From the NCBI RefSeq assembly GCF_029544075.1, contig NZ_JAJQJH010000005.1, positions 62,001 through 126,000 on the forward strand: a stretch of DNA of 64,000 nt, in the 5' to 3' direction. The notes below the pieces were generated by a model. The model did no database searches. It saw nothing but the letters and a program-made list of their open reading frames with translations, and had not been told where the DNA came from. A program made the position numbers and the translations under genes. Shown piece after piece: positions 7,701-16,875 of the stretch; within the stretch, counting starts at the first letter, position 1, and every line of letters begins with the position of its first letter. The stretch is from Chromohalobacter canadensis (GTDB lineage: Bacteria > Pseudomonadota > Gammaproteobacteria > Pseudomonadales > Halomonadaceae).

Positions 7701-9866
7701 TTATTGCGCCATACCGTCTATTTCGCGCCGGAAAGGCGGCAAGGAATCGAGCAGCGCCCGTCCGTAACGGCGCGTCAGGACACGGCGGTCGAGTAATGTG
7801 ATGCGTCCCTGATCGGCTTCCTTGCGAATCAATCGACCGCAGGCCTGGACCAGACGAATCGAGGCATCCGGCACCGAAATGCGCATGAACGGATTGCCGC
7901 CACGACTCTCGATCCACTCCGCCAAGGTCGCTCCCACCGGGTCATCGGGCACCGAGAACGGCAGGCGGGTGATCACCACATGAGTGAGATACTCACCCGG
8001 CAGATCGATCCCCTCGGCGAAACTCGCCAACCCAAAGATGATACTGCCCTCCCCGGCGTCGACACGCGCGCGATGGCGTTGCAGCAATTCACGCTTGGGC
8101 AGGTGATTCTGCGCTAGCACCCGCTGACGCACCGCTTCTGGCAACGCATCGAGTACGGCGCGCATCTGCTTGCGTGACGAAAACAGCATGAGCACGGCTT
8201 CACGCTCGCCCAGCGCTTGGGTGAAATCGATCAGCGCACGCTCGTGGGCTTCGCGATTGCTGGGGTCGACGGCTTCCGGCGGCACGCTAAGCACCGCTCG
8301 CGAATAATCGAAAGGGCTGGGCAGGCGTTGATAGCGATAGCGATTGGCAAGCCCGGCGCGCTCTTGCAAACGCTCGAAGCGATTGAGCGCGGTCAGCGTC
8401 GCCGAGGTCACTACCGCGCCATAGCATGTGCCCCACAAATGCCGGGCCAAGGTCTCGGCGGCCGAGACGGGGCTTGCCGAAAACGTCAATTCCGCCTCGC
8501 CGGCGACACGCTCGAAGGTGAGCCAACGTGCTTGCGGTACACCATCCTCGGGGTCCGCCGTGGCCAACGCTTGCCACAAGGCATGCGCTTCCAGGGCACG
8601 GCCGTGCAGCAAAGCGATCAACGGCAGCCAGGCCTCGGCCTGCTCGCGAGGCAGCCCCGTGGCTTTTTCCGGATCGAGGCTCTCGCGCAGGATATCGGCC
8701 ATGCTCTCGAGCGTACGCGACAACTCGGCGAAGGCCGTGACCATCGCCCCGGCCTGCTCGGAAAGTGCCTCGGGCACCCGCCCCATGGAGAAGCGGTGAT
8801 GCACGGCATCACTGGCTTCTTCAGGCAGCCCGTGTTCCAACTCGGCGATGCTATGCCCCATGGCGAACGCCTCGCCGAGGCGCGGTTCCAGCGCGGCGAT
8901 GGCTTCCGGCAAGCTCGACAACAAGCGAGCCAGGGTCGGCTGCACGGCCAGCGCGGTATTGAGCTCGGTCAGCGACTTCTTCAGCGTGCGCAGCCAGCGT
9001 AGCGTACCGTTGACCGGCAATCGGTGATAAAAGTGGTCGAGAGCCTTATCAGGCAGATGGTGCCCTTCATCGAAGACGTAGATGCACTCCTTGGGCGATG
9101 GCAATACCAACCCGCCCCCCAAGGAAAGATCCGCCAGCACGAGATCGTGGTTGGCGACGATGATATCGGCCTGATCGAGCCCACGGCGGGCACGAAAGAA
9201 GGCGCAGGCGCCGAAGTGACCACAGCGACGATTGGTGCACTGGCGATGATCGATGGTCAGGCGGCGCCAATCGGCATCGTCGATCCCCGTCGGCCAGCTA
9301 TCGCGATCCCCTTCCCAGCGCCCTGCCGAGTAGGCCTCGGCCATCTCGTGCGCCAGGGCCTGGAAGTCGTCGCCGTCGCGGGACGTCATCGCCTCTTCGA
9401 AAAGCGACAGCGTGGGATTGTCTTCTCCACCTTCCAGGGCCTGATCGAGTCGCGCCACGCACAGGTAGCGCCCCCGGCCTTTGGCCAGGGCGTATTCGAA
9501 ATCGAGGCCGCTATGCGCCTTGAGGGCCGGCAGATCGTGATGCAGTACCTGCTCTTGTAGCGCCACCGTGGCGGTGGAGATCACCAGGCGCTTACTACGC
9601 GCCTGGGCGATGGGCAGCGCGGCAAGCAGATAGGCCAGCGTCTTGCCAGTGCCGGTCCCCGCTTCCAGCACGCAGACATGCTCGTTGGAGAGACGTCGCC
9701 CCGCGTCATCTGCCTCGATGCCACCCAAGGTCCGCGCGATCTCGGCGATCATCAGGCGCTGACCGTAACGCGGCGTCAGCTCGAGCCCCTCGAGCACCTG
9801 CCGGTAGGCCGCCTGAATGGTCGCCTTGAGCTCGGGATCGAGCGCCTGGGATGCCGTTTCCGCCAA
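7701..9866 (-). CDS. dinG: ATP-dependent 5'-3' DNA helicase DinG
   Basis: XPD-like superfamily 2 helicase with an iron-sulphur cluster; it unwinds forked DNA, D-loops and R-loops. At 721 aa it matches E. coli DinG (716 aa). Walker A AGTGTGKT lies at residues 69-76 and the DEGH box at 266-269. Four cysteines at 136, 210, 215 and 221 are spaced as the Fe-S ligands of the family. Translation appears to start at TTG (9866), because the N-terminus then aligns with DinG and the next ATG would cut into the helicase domain. The start lies 3 bp after the rhlB stop, so the gene is probably translated from the rhlB transcript. Confidence 0.93.
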   Translation of the reverse strand: MAETASQALDPELKATIQAAYRQVLEGLELTPRYGQRLMIAEIARTLGGIEADDAGRRLSNEHVCVLEAGTGTGKTLAYLLAALPIAQARSKRLVISTATVALQEQVLHHDLPALKAHSGLDFEYALAKGRGRYLCVARLDQALEGGEDNPTLSLFEEAMTSRDGDDFQALAHEMAEAYSAGRWEGDRDSWPTGIDDADWRRLTIDHRQCTNRRCGHFGACAFFRARRGLDQADIIVANHDLVLADLSLGGGLVLPSPKECIYVFDEGHHLPDKALDHFYHRLPVNGTLRWLRTLKKSLTELNTALAVQPTLARLLSSLPEAIAALEPRLGEAFAMGHSIAELEHGLPEEASDAVHHRFSMGRVPEALSEQAGAMVTAFAELSRTLESMADILRESLDPEKATGLPREQAEAWLPLIALLHGRALEAHALWQALATADPEDGVPQARWLTFERVAGEAELTFSASPVSAAETLARHLWGTCYGAVVTSATLTALNRFERLQERAGLANRYRYQRLPSPFDYSRAVLSVPPEAVDPSNREAHERALIDFTQALGEREAVLMLFSSRKQMRAVLDALPEAVRQRVLAQNHLPKRELLQRHRARVDAGEGSIIFGLASFAEGIDLPGEYLTHVVITRLPFSVPDDPVGATLAEWIESRGGNPFMRISVPDASIRLVQACGRLIRKEADQGRITLLDRRVLTRRYGRALLDSLPPFRREIDGMAQ

Positions 9867-9869
9867 GGG

Positions 9870-11144
9870 TTAGAGCAGCCCTTCGGGAGGATGCTGACAA
9901 GGCAGCTTGGCGTCGATGTAGGACTCGATTCCCGGCAGCGCAAACGCATCTTCTTCGCCGACGAAACTGATCGACACGCCCTCGGCACCGGCACGGCCCG
10001 TGCGGCCGATACGGTGAACGTAATCCTCGGGATCTTCCGGCAGGGTGTAATTCACCACATGGCTGACATCGTCGATATGAATGCCACGCCCTGCTACGTC
10101 GGTGGCGACCAGCACATCCACCTCGCCGTTGCGGAAACGATCGAGCGTTTCGATACGTGCCTTTTGGGGAACATCCCCGGAAAGCATCGCCACATTGATG
10201 CCGGCGTCACGCAAGCTCGAGTCGAGATTACGGACCAGATCACGGCGGTTACCGAACACGATTACGCGCTCCATGCTCTCTTGGTTGAGCAAGTTGATCA
10301 GTAGGCGTTGCTTGTCGCTGTCCCCCACCAGATAGACACGCTGATCGATGTTGGCGGCATTCTCGAGGCTGGCCTCGATCTCGACGTGCGTGGCGCCATG
10401 CGTCCACTGTCTGGCCAAGTTGAGAATGTCCGGACTGAACGTCGCCGAGAACAGGAAGGTCTGGCGCTCTTCGGACTTGGGCGTATGTTGGATGATGCGC
10501 TTGACGTCGGGGATGAAGCCCATTGACAGCATACGGTCCGCTTCATCGAGGACCAGCACCTCGGTTTGCGTCAAATCGACATCGCGCTTTTCGTGGAAGT
10601 CGAGCAGACGCCCCGGCGTCGCGACGAGCAGATCGAGCTTGCGCGACAACTGATCGCGCTGCTTCTGATAGTCCATGCCGCCGACGACGCTGGCCACATT
10701 GAGTGATGTGAAGCGCGCCAGTGCCTTGGCGTCTTTCTCGATCTGCAGCGCCAGTTCACGCGTCGGCGCAATGATCAACGCACGCGGTGCACCGGGCTTC
10801 TGGCCGTCAGGGGCCTTCTCTTCCAGGAAATACGCCAGAATCGAAATCAGGAAAGCGGCGGTCTTGCCGGTACCCGTCTGCGCCTTGCCGACCACATCGC
10901 CACCAAGCAGCGTATGCGTCAAGGCTTCCGCCTGGATTGGCGTGCAGTATTCGAATCCCAGGGCGTGAATCGCGCGCATCAGCGGCACGGGAAGATCGAA
11001 ATCGTGAAAACGCCACTTGCCCGCTACCGGTGTCACCTGGAACTGTTTGACGTCCCACTGGGACTGCGACCGGCGCGGCTTGCGACGCCGACGCTTGGGC
11101 TTGCGGTTCTGGGCCGGTGCTGGGGTTTTATCCGACTCACTCAT
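9870..11144 (-). CDS. rhlB: DEAD-box RNA helicase RhlB
   Basis: ATP-dependent RNA helicase that unwinds structured RNA for the degradosome. The 424-aa protein has a Q-motif (F64...Q71), AQTGTGKT (88-95), PTRELA (127-132), DEAD (200-203), SAT (233-235) and HRIGRTGR near 365. The N-terminus has a strongly basic tail ([12 protein letters not shown], 14-25) and the C-terminus ends in PEGLL, as in Pseudomonas-type RhlB. Its classical partner RNase E (rne) is also in this window, at 38795. dinG follows immediately. Confidence 0.88.
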   Translation of the reverse strand: MSESDKTPAPAQNRKPKRRRRKPRRSQSQWDVKQFQVTPVAGKWRFHDFDLPVPLMRAIHALGFEYCTPIQAEALTHTLLGGDVVGKAQTGTGKTAAFLISILAYFLEEKAPDGQKPGAPRALIIAPTRELALQIEKDAKALARFTSLNVASVVGGMDYQKQRDQLSRKLDLLVATPGRLLDFHEKRDVDLTQTEVLVLDEADRMLSMGFIPDVKRIIQHTPKSEERQTFLFSATFSPDILNLARQWTHGATHVEIEASLENAANIDQRVYLVGDSDKQRLLINLLNQESMERVIVFGNRRDLVRNLDSSLRDAGINVAMLSGDVPQKARIETLDRFRNGEVDVLVATDVAGRGIHIDDVSHVVNYTLPEDPEDYVHRIGRTGRAGAEGVSISFVGEEDAFALPGIESYIDAKLPCQHPPEGLL

Positions 11145-11374
11145 AGGCTTCTATGTCTGTCCATATTCGTACGCAAATGCATGAATCCAGCGCGCTTGTC
11201 CGCCTTTCCGGGGCGCGCCACGGCCATCGCGACAGCCAAGCTGGATCACGACGCAAGCGAGCATTGTATCAGTCATTGCCGAGCATCGCGCGGGCATCGC
11301 GCTCAAGCACGGATGTCGCCCGGCAGCGCGACTGGTAGAATGGTCCTCAAGTCAATACGACACAGGGTCACGAC

Positions 11375-11623
11375 ATGACACGCAGCAAAAAAACGCGTTC
11401 GATCGCCAACAAAGTGACGATTCGCACCGGGCGCCGCAAGGACTTCCGTAAATGGCGCCATGATAACCCCGATCAGGTCAAATCGTCGCCGCGCTATGTG
11501 CAGAAGAAACGTCAGCAACGCAAACTGCAGGCCGCTCGTCGCCTGGCACGCCAACAGCAGGCGCCGACCCTCGACGTGCATGGCACGCCGACACGCGACG
11601 ACGATTCGCGGGGTGATCGCTGA
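11375..11623 (+). CDS. Small basic protein of unknown function, coupled to xthA
   Basis: An 82-aa protein I do not recognise. About a third of its residues are Lys or Arg, especially over residues 3-64 (TRSKKTRSIANKV, GRRKDFRKWRH, YVQKKRQQRKLQAARRLARQ), and the C-terminal 20 residues are acidic and polar. It has no Cys, membrane helix or signal peptide. An AGGG site lies 8 nt before the ATG. Its TGA overlaps the xthA ATG (TGATG), which implies translational coupling. The basic, probably partly helical sequence suggests nucleic acid or ribosome binding, but that is inference only. Codon use looks like its neighbours. Confidence 0.7.
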   Translation: MTRSKKTRSIANKVTIRTGRRKDFRKWRHDNPDQVKSSPRYVQKKRQQRKLQAARRLARQQQAPTLDVHGTPTRDDDSRGDR

Positions 11624-12438
11624 TGCGCCTGGTCTCCTTCAACATCAACGGGATCCGTGCCCGCCTCCACCAATTGGAGGCACTCATCGAGGCGCATCGT
11701 CCCGATATCATCGGTCTCCAGGAAACCAAGGTGCAGGACAGCGAGTTCCCGCGCGAGGCCGTCGAGGCGCTCGGCTATCACGTCGCTTTTCACGGCCAGA
11801 AAGGCCATTACGGCGTCGCGTTACTCACCCGACAGCCCCCCGAGGCCGTGCATTATGGCCTGCCCGACGATGGCGAAGAAGCCCAGCGACGCTTGATCGG
11901 CGTCCGCGTCAGCTGTGACGACGGCGAGACCATGACCGTGTACAACGGTTACTTCCCGCAGGGTGAAAATATTGAGCACCCCACCAAGTTTCCCAAAAAG
12001 CGTGATTTCTATGCCCGGCTCACGGCATTGCTGCAAGAGCGGCATACGCCCAGCGAACGACTCGCGGTCATGGGGGACTTCAATATTTCGCCCGCCGACA
12101 TCGACATCGGCATCGGCGAGTCCAATCGCAAACGCTGGCTGCGCGAAGGCAAGACCAGTTTCCAGCCCGTCGAGCGTGAATGGCTCACGCGCCTCACCGA
12201 CTGGGGGCTGAGCGATTGCTATCGCCTGCGCTACCCCGAGGTCGACGATCGCTTCAGCTGGTTCGATTACCGTTCGCGGGGCTTCGAGCGCGAGCCCAAG
12301 CGCGGCTTGCGCATCGACTACATCATGGTCACCCCTACGCTGTGCGAGCGGGTGGAAGACGCAGGCATCGATTACGAACTACGCGGCATCCAACGTCCTT
12401 CGGATCACGCCCCGGTATGGGCACAGCTGGCTTTGTAA
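11623..12438 (+). CDS. xthA: Exodeoxyribonuclease III (AP endonuclease)
   Basis: Base-excision repair enzyme that cuts DNA at abasic sites and has 3'-5' exonuclease activity. The 271-aa protein carries the exonuclease/endonuclease/phosphatase fold: N7 in FNINGIRAR, metal ligand E34 in LQETK, the GDFNI motif near 150, and the catalytic SDHAPVW near the C-terminus. Its start overlaps the stop of the small basic gene by one base. It converges with the TPR gene 29 bp away. The length and motifs fit the ExoIII family rather than Nfo. Confidence 0.94.
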   Translation: MRLVSFNINGIRARLHQLEALIEAHRPDIIGLQETKVQDSEFPREAVEALGYHVAFHGQKGHYGVALLTRQPPEAVHYGLPDDGEEAQRRLIGVRVSCDDGETMTVYNGYFPQGENIEHPTKFPKKRDFYARLTALLQERHTPSERLAVMGDFNISPADIDIGIGESNRKRWLREGKTSFQPVEREWLTRLTDWGLSDCYRLRYPEVDDRFSWFDYRSRGFEREPKRGLRIDYIMVTPTLCERVEDAGIDYELRGIQRPSDHAPVWAQLAL

Positions 12439-12467
12439 CACGCATCCACGCTCGTGGAAGGTAGGCA

Positions 12468-13736
12468 TCACGGCGTATCGGAGGGCGTCTGGGGCGCCGG
12501 CGCCTTCGGTGATGCGTCAACGTCGGGCGCCTGCCCGGCATTCCCTTCGCCGAGCGATGCCAGCCAGGCTTCGGCCTGCGACGCACCGGCATCGCGCGCC
12601 GCTTCGAACGCCTCACGCGCCGCCTCTTCATCCGACGACTCCAGTTGCGATACCCCTTCCAGCAACCAGGTTCGCGCGGGGTCGGCCCCCTGCTCACGGG
12701 CTTGGCGAAGCGCTGCTATCGCTGTCGACCACTCGCCCCAGCCGTAGGCCAGCTCGCCGAGCTGGCGCCAATCCTCCGCGGCCTGGGTCTCTTCGGCCAA
12801 CGCACGCCACGCCGACAGCGCCTTCTGGTGTGCGCGCGCCGACGTCCAGGCCTCGGCGAGAAGACGCCGATGCTCGCTGTCACGCGACAGCGTGCCCTTC
12901 TCGAATGCCGTTTCCAGATGCTCGGCGGCGCGCGCTGGGGTCCCGCCAGCCAGATGCAGCCGAATCAGACGTTCGAGATCGTCCTCACCCGCAAGCGCGC
13001 CCCGCCGCCAGCCGGCCTCCCATAACGCTGCTGCCAGTCCGGGCTGCTGCATGCGCTGCGCCAGCGCCGCAGCACGTCGCCAGGCCTGGGGATCGTCACT
13101 CTCGCTTCGCAGCTGATCATCGAGCAGCCCCAGCGCCGCGTCGTAACGCTCGGCGTGCTGGTAGACGCTGGCAGCCAAGCGACGTCGATCAGCATCCATG
13201 CCGCCCGCGCGACGCGCGCGGTCGACCCACTGCGCCGCCTGCGACCACTGCTCCTGCGTCGCCTGGGCTTGCACCATCAACCACAAGCCATCGCGGTCGT
13301 CCGGGCGATACTCGAGCCACCTTTCAAGCAGTTGAGCCCCCCGCGAGGTCTGCCCCGCGCGTAGTCGCAAACGTGCCTCTTGATTGAGCCAACGCTGGCG
13401 CGAATCGGCATCGACACTGTCGATACGGCGAGCCTGGCGAAAGAGGTCCGCCGCGTCGGCATCTCGACCCTGGCGCGCCTCACCGGTGGCCGCTAGTTGC
13501 AGAAACAGGGCACGCGCCCAGCGATCAGCCCGATTACCGCCTTTTAGCCGCTCAGCGGCCGCCTTGGCGTCATCAATGGCACTCTCGCTGGCGTTATCCT
13601 GCATGCGCTGCTGCAGCGACTCCAACGCCCGAATCATGTCCGGTGCCAGGGCCGGTCCAGCGGCACTGGCGCTCGTGCTGGCCATTCCCAGGCCCAGACA
13701 TAGCATCGCTAAACATCCCCAATGACGCCACTGCAT
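12468..13736 (-). CDS. Periplasmic TPR protein of the TonB2 module
   Basis: A 422-aa protein with a signal peptide (cleavage about residue 26, ASA/AG) followed by repeated helical pairs of TPR or Sel1 type rich in Ala, Arg and Trp. Examples are WARALFLQLAATGEARQGRDAD and QEQWSQAAQWVDRARR. The last 30 residues are a Pro-rich tail. It is the last gene of the operon, 3 bp after tonB. In Vibrio the tonB2 cluster ends with a comparable TPR protein gene. It is probably a periplasmic partner of the TonB2 complex; the exact role is not established from sequence. Confidence 0.75.
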   Translation of the reverse strand: MQWRHWGCLAMLCLGLGMASTSASAAGPALAPDMIRALESLQQRMQDNASESAIDDAKAAAERLKGGNRADRWARALFLQLAATGEARQGRDADAADLFRQARRIDSVDADSRQRWLNQEARLRLRAGQTSRGAQLLERWLEYRPDDRDGLWLMVQAQATQEQWSQAAQWVDRARRAGGMDADRRRLAASVYQHAERYDAALGLLDDQLRSESDDPQAWRRAAALAQRMQQPGLAAALWEAGWRRGALAGEDDLERLIRLHLAGGTPARAAEHLETAFEKGTLSRDSEHRRLLAEAWTSARAHQKALSAWRALAEETQAAEDWRQLGELAYGWGEWSTAIAALRQAREQGADPARTWLLEGVSQLESSDEEAAREAFEAARDAGASQAEAWLASLGEGNAGQAPDVDASPKAPAPQTPSDTP

Positions 13737-13739
13737 GCG

Positions 13740-14534
13740 TTACCTCTTGAGACGAAATTCTAGCCGCTGACGCGCTTCACGCGGGCGATCGCTTCGCGGA
13801 AACTGCCAATCTGCGACGGCCTTGAGCGCCGCACGTTCGAACATGCTACGCGGCTCGGCATCGGTGACGTGCAAGGAATCGCGATCGACCTGGCCATTGG
13901 GCAGGATCGTGAAGCTCACCTCCACGAACCCTTCGATGCCACGTCGTTGTGCCCGTGACGGATATTCCGGCGGCACGCGCTCGGTCGGCTGCGGCGAGCC
14001 GACTTGCTCGGCGTCCTGCTCGCTCGTTTCGCCGCTCGCCGAGGCTTCGGTGTCCGCGGCCTCATCGCTGTCACCTTGCGCCGCTGCATCCGCAGATGAC
14101 GTTTCTTGTGCAGGCTCAGGGGCGGGCTGCGGTTCGGGATCGGGGTCCGGTTCAGGTTCGGGCGCCGGCTCGGGTTCGGGTTCAGGCGTGGGCTCGATTT
14201 CCTCAAGCTCCGGCAACGACTCTTCCGGCACCTCCGGCGTAGGAGGCACCGATGCTTCCGGCTCTGGCAACGTCAGCGAACTGTCACTCTGGGGCGCGGG
14301 CACTGGCGAGGGCGGCGGAGGCGGCGGCGTTTGAGCCGGAGGCGTCGGGGCATCCGGCGCAGCCGCTTCCGGCGCCGACGCCTGTTGTGTCTCGGGCGCC
14401 TCGACACGTGACATCGACATCGGCTGCTCGACCGGTTCACGGTTATCTTCCGGCGGTGCCACCAACAGAGCCAACAGGTAGAAAAGCCCCAACGCCATCA
14501 AGATCCCGCCTACAGCGCCTGCGATCGCTCTCAT
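13740..14534 (-). CDS. tonB: TonB2-type energy transducer
   Basis: Spans the periplasm and passes energy from the ExbB-ExbD motor to TonB-dependent outer-membrane receptors. In the 264-aa protein a membrane anchor lies at about residues 5-26. A Pro/Glu-rich spacer follows (about 60-150), with alternating EP and DP dipeptides typical of TonB. The C-terminal domain has ERVPPEYPSRAQRRGIEGFVEV and ADWQFPRS, the YP and WxF hallmarks. The ATG overlaps the exbD stop (ATGA). The short class-2 form and the operon identify it as a TonB2 rather than the classical TonB1. Confidence 0.9.
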   Translation of the reverse strand: MRAIAGAVGGILMALGLFYLLALLVAPPEDNREPVEQPMSMSRVEAPETQQASAPEAAAPDAPTPPAQTPPPPPPSPVPAPQSDSSLTLPEPEASVPPTPEVPEESLPELEEIEPTPEPEPEPAPEPEPDPDPEPQPAPEPAQETSSADAAAQGDSDEAADTEASASGETSEQDAEQVGSPQPTERVPPEYPSRAQRRGIEGFVEVSFTILPNGQVDRDSLHVTDAEPRSMFERAALKAVADWQFPRSDRPREARQRLEFRLKR

Positions 14535-14941
14535 CCGTCGGCGCCTCGATCCGCCGCCACGGCGACGTTTTCCACGCCTGCATCGCGAATGGCATCCATG
14601 ACTTCAATGAGAAGTCCGGTGGTCGATTGGCGGTCGGCCTGGATCACGACGCCACCTTCGTCGCTCACCAGACTGGCCACTTCATTGCCCACGCGATGCG
14701 CATCCACCGGCTGCCCATCGACCCATACGGCGTCCTCGGCGGTGATCGCCACCATGACTTGCGCTTCAGGACGCGCGGTCGCGGAGGACGATTCGGGACG
14801 ATCGATTTCCACGCCACTTTCCTTGATGAAGCTGGTCGTCACGATGAAGAAGATCAACATGATGAAAACCACATCCAGCATCGGCGTGAGGTTGATTTCC
14901 TGGGCGTCGTCATTGACGTCCTGTAGTCGACGCCTACGCAT
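14531..14941 (-). CDS. exbD: Biopolymer transport protein ExbD (TonB2 system)
   Basis: Proton-channel partner of ExbB, 136 aa. One membrane helix lies at about residues 20-42 (LTPMLDVVFIMLIFFIV) and carries the essential proton-carrying aspartate of the LTPMLDV motif; a periplasmic domain follows. I chose the ATG at 14941 because GGAGG lies 6 nt upstream; another ATG two codons earlier abuts that site. The start overlaps the end of exbB and the stop overlaps tonB, so expression is tightly coupled. Confidence 0.92.
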   Translation of the reverse strand: MRRRRLQDVNDDAQEINLTPMLDVVFIMLIFFIVTTSFIKESGVEIDRPESSSATARPEAQVMVAITAEDAVWVDGQPVDAHRVGNEVASLVSDEGGVVIQADRQSTTGLLIEVMDAIRDAGVENVAVAADRGADG

Positions 14942-15467
14942 TGGCATCCTCCACGGCACGTGCCATGCGGTCATGTAGCCGCTGATCCTCGCGCCGAATC
15001 ACGTGTTCTAGACGGGTGGTGAACAAGAGCCCCACCACGGCGACCGCCATGCCGGTCAATGTCGGTAACGTCGCGCGAGCCACGCCATCGGCCATGGCCC
15101 GCGCTTGGTTGACATCGGTCAAGGAGAGGCTGTCGAAGACCTGGATCATCCCGGTGACCGTCCCCAGCAATCCCAGCAGCGGGCACAGTCCCACCAGCAG
15201 CTTGAGCCACGGTAAAGGGCGCCGCAGTTGGCCGATGAGTTCCGACGTCCAGACCTCGCGCAACGTCAACGCGCTCCAGCTGGCGTGATCGCGGCGCGCG
15301 ACCCAGCGCGCTACCAGTGCCCGACGACGACGGCTATGCACGAATTGCCAGTACAAGCCGCGCTCCAGCCCCATGGCGAAAAGCGCCATGGCCACCAAGG
15401 CAATCATCACCAGTACCGGGCCACCGGCCTTGACCAGCCAGACGATGGGCTCAGCGAGCGTGGACAT
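14934..15467 (-). CDS. exbB: MotA/TolQ/ExbB proton channel protein (ExbB2)
   Basis: Inner-membrane proton channel of the TonB2 motor, 177 aa, the short ExbB2 form. Three membrane segments are seen at about residues 10-32, 90-115 and 130-155, with the conserved LLGLLGTVTGMIQVF stretch and the TLPTLTGMAVAVVGLLF helix. The start at 15467 (MSTLAEPIVWL) is inside the end of ttpC (17-bp overlap) and avoids an implausible charged N-terminal extension. It works with exbD, tonB and ttpC of the same operon. Confidence 0.9.
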   Translation of the reverse strand: MSTLAEPIVWLVKAGGPVLVMIALVAMALFAMGLERGLYWQFVHSRRRRALVARWVARRDHASWSALTLREVWTSELIGQLRRPLPWLKLLVGLCPLLGLLGTVTGMIQVFDSLSLTDVNQARAMADGVARATLPTLTGMAVAVVGLLFTTRLEHVIRREDQRLHDRMARAVEDANA

Positions 15468-16875
15468 CGGCCTGCGTCCTCGTATGCCCGTGAGAGGCCT
15501 CGAGATGCTCGGCCAGGACGGCACTCGCCCGTCCCTCGAGCGTGCCGAGCAATTCGCGGCTGCGGCTACTCAAGGCGGTATGCACGAATAGAAGCGGCAC
15601 GGCGACGATCAGGCCCAGCACGGTGGTCACCAACGCCTGGCTGATCCCGCCGGCCATGAGTTGGGGGTCGCCGGTGCCGAATACGGTGATCGACTGGAAG
15701 GTGACGATCATCCCCGTCACGGTCCCCAATAGTCCCAGCAAGGGCGCGACGGCCGCCATGAGCTTGACCAGGGGTTGGCCACGCTCGAGACGCGGTTTCT
15801 CAGCCAGCAGCGCTTCGTCGAGGCGTGCCTCCAGCGCTTCCGGTGCGTGATCGTGCCCCAGCGCCGCGAAGCGACCGAGCACCCGCCCCAGCGGATTATC
15901 GCCGCGCAAGGAGTCAGGAGTACGAAGCTGGCGACGCAGACGCAGACTGACCATCAGCAAATACGCGTATTGCGCCAGCGCGACCAACAAGCCTGCGATA
16001 CCCAGCACGACAATGACATAGCCAACCGCGCCGCCTTGCTGAAAACGCTCCCACAGCGAGGGTTGCTGCGCCAGGGCATCGAGTACATTGCCTTGAGTGG
16101 GGTCGAAGACCACCTTCTCTCCTTCACCATGCTGGAAGGCCTGCAGTGCATCGCTGGCATCCTCAGGCGTATGCGACACCACACGTAGGCCGGCCTCGCC
16201 TGCTTGGCTGCCTGTATCACGCGTCAGGAGCTTGCCACCGCTGAAGGCGAGAAAGTCGCCCAGACGCACCGCCTCACGCTGCTCGACGTTACCTTCGGCA
16301 TCGGCGATGGGCGCTTCGAAGCGCACACCGCGTCCGGTTTCCGCCGTCAGCTCGGCAAACGTCCGCCCCAGGTTTTCCAGTGTCTGGGTATCGATGATGG
16401 CGGCGTCGTCGAGCCGTTCCGGCAGCGTCGTCCGCGTTCCCACGGTCAACCAGCCATTGCCCAGATCGTCGCGCAGTTCCCCGATGGCGCCCTGCGCCAC
16501 GTCGAATACGCCATCAAGGTCGCCCGCTTCATCACGTCGCCGCTGATTGACATCGTCGAGCGCTTCACGCTGGCGTGTTTGAGTTGCCTCCAGTTCATCG
16601 CGCCGTTGCCGCGCATCATCGCGTTCGGCTTCCGCTTCTTCCACCGCGTCGCGCAGTGCAGTGCGGTCGTCCACCAGTGCGCTCAAGCGCTCCCGGTCTC
16701 TCGACTCGGCAGCCTCACTATCCGCACGCAGACTTTCTAGCATTTGCTCCAGCGAGGGGCTTGAATCGCCCTCCTGGGCCAACGCCGAAGGCACAATGCC
16801 CGGAAGTGCCATCACAGATACCAGCATCAGGGCCACTACCGATACCCGGGACCGCAGAGACTTCCATGTACTCAT
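15451..16875 (-). CDS. TtpC-like MotA/TolQ/ExbB family protein with periplasmic coiled coil
   Basis: A 474-aa protein with a signal peptide (cleavage ALA/QE, about residue 33). A long charged coiled coil covers about 37-115, a middle globular region follows to about 265, and an ExbB-like three-helix domain covers about 270-450 with LLGLLGTVTGMIVTF and the QALVTTVLGLIVAVPLLF helix. This architecture is that of TtpC, required for TonB2-dependent iron uptake in Vibrio. The ATG overlaps the stop of the DUF3450 gene (ATGA). It probably joins the TonB2-ExbB2-ExbD2 complex. The ExbB-like part alone should not be taken as a second independent ExbB. Confidence 0.88.
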   Translation of the reverse strand: MSTWKSLRSRVSVVALMLVSVMALPGIVPSALAQEGDSSPSLEQMLESLRADSEAAESRDRERLSALVDDRTALRDAVEEAEAERDDARQRRDELEATQTRQREALDDVNQRRRDEAGDLDGVFDVAQGAIGELRDDLGNGWLTVGTRTTLPERLDDAAIIDTQTLENLGRTFAELTAETGRGVRFEAPIADAEGNVEQREAVRLGDFLAFSGGKLLTRDTGSQAGEAGLRVVSHTPEDASDALQAFQHGEGEKVVFDPTQGNVLDALAQQPSLWERFQQGGAVGYVIVVLGIAGLLVALAQYAYLLMVSLRLRRQLRTPDSLRGDNPLGRVLGRFAALGHDHAPEALEARLDEALLAEKPRLERGQPLVKLMAAVAPLLGLLGTVTGMIVTFQSITVFGTGDPQLMAGGISQALVTTVLGLIVAVPLLFVHTALSSRSRELLGTLEGRASAVLAEHLEASHGHTRTQADVHAR

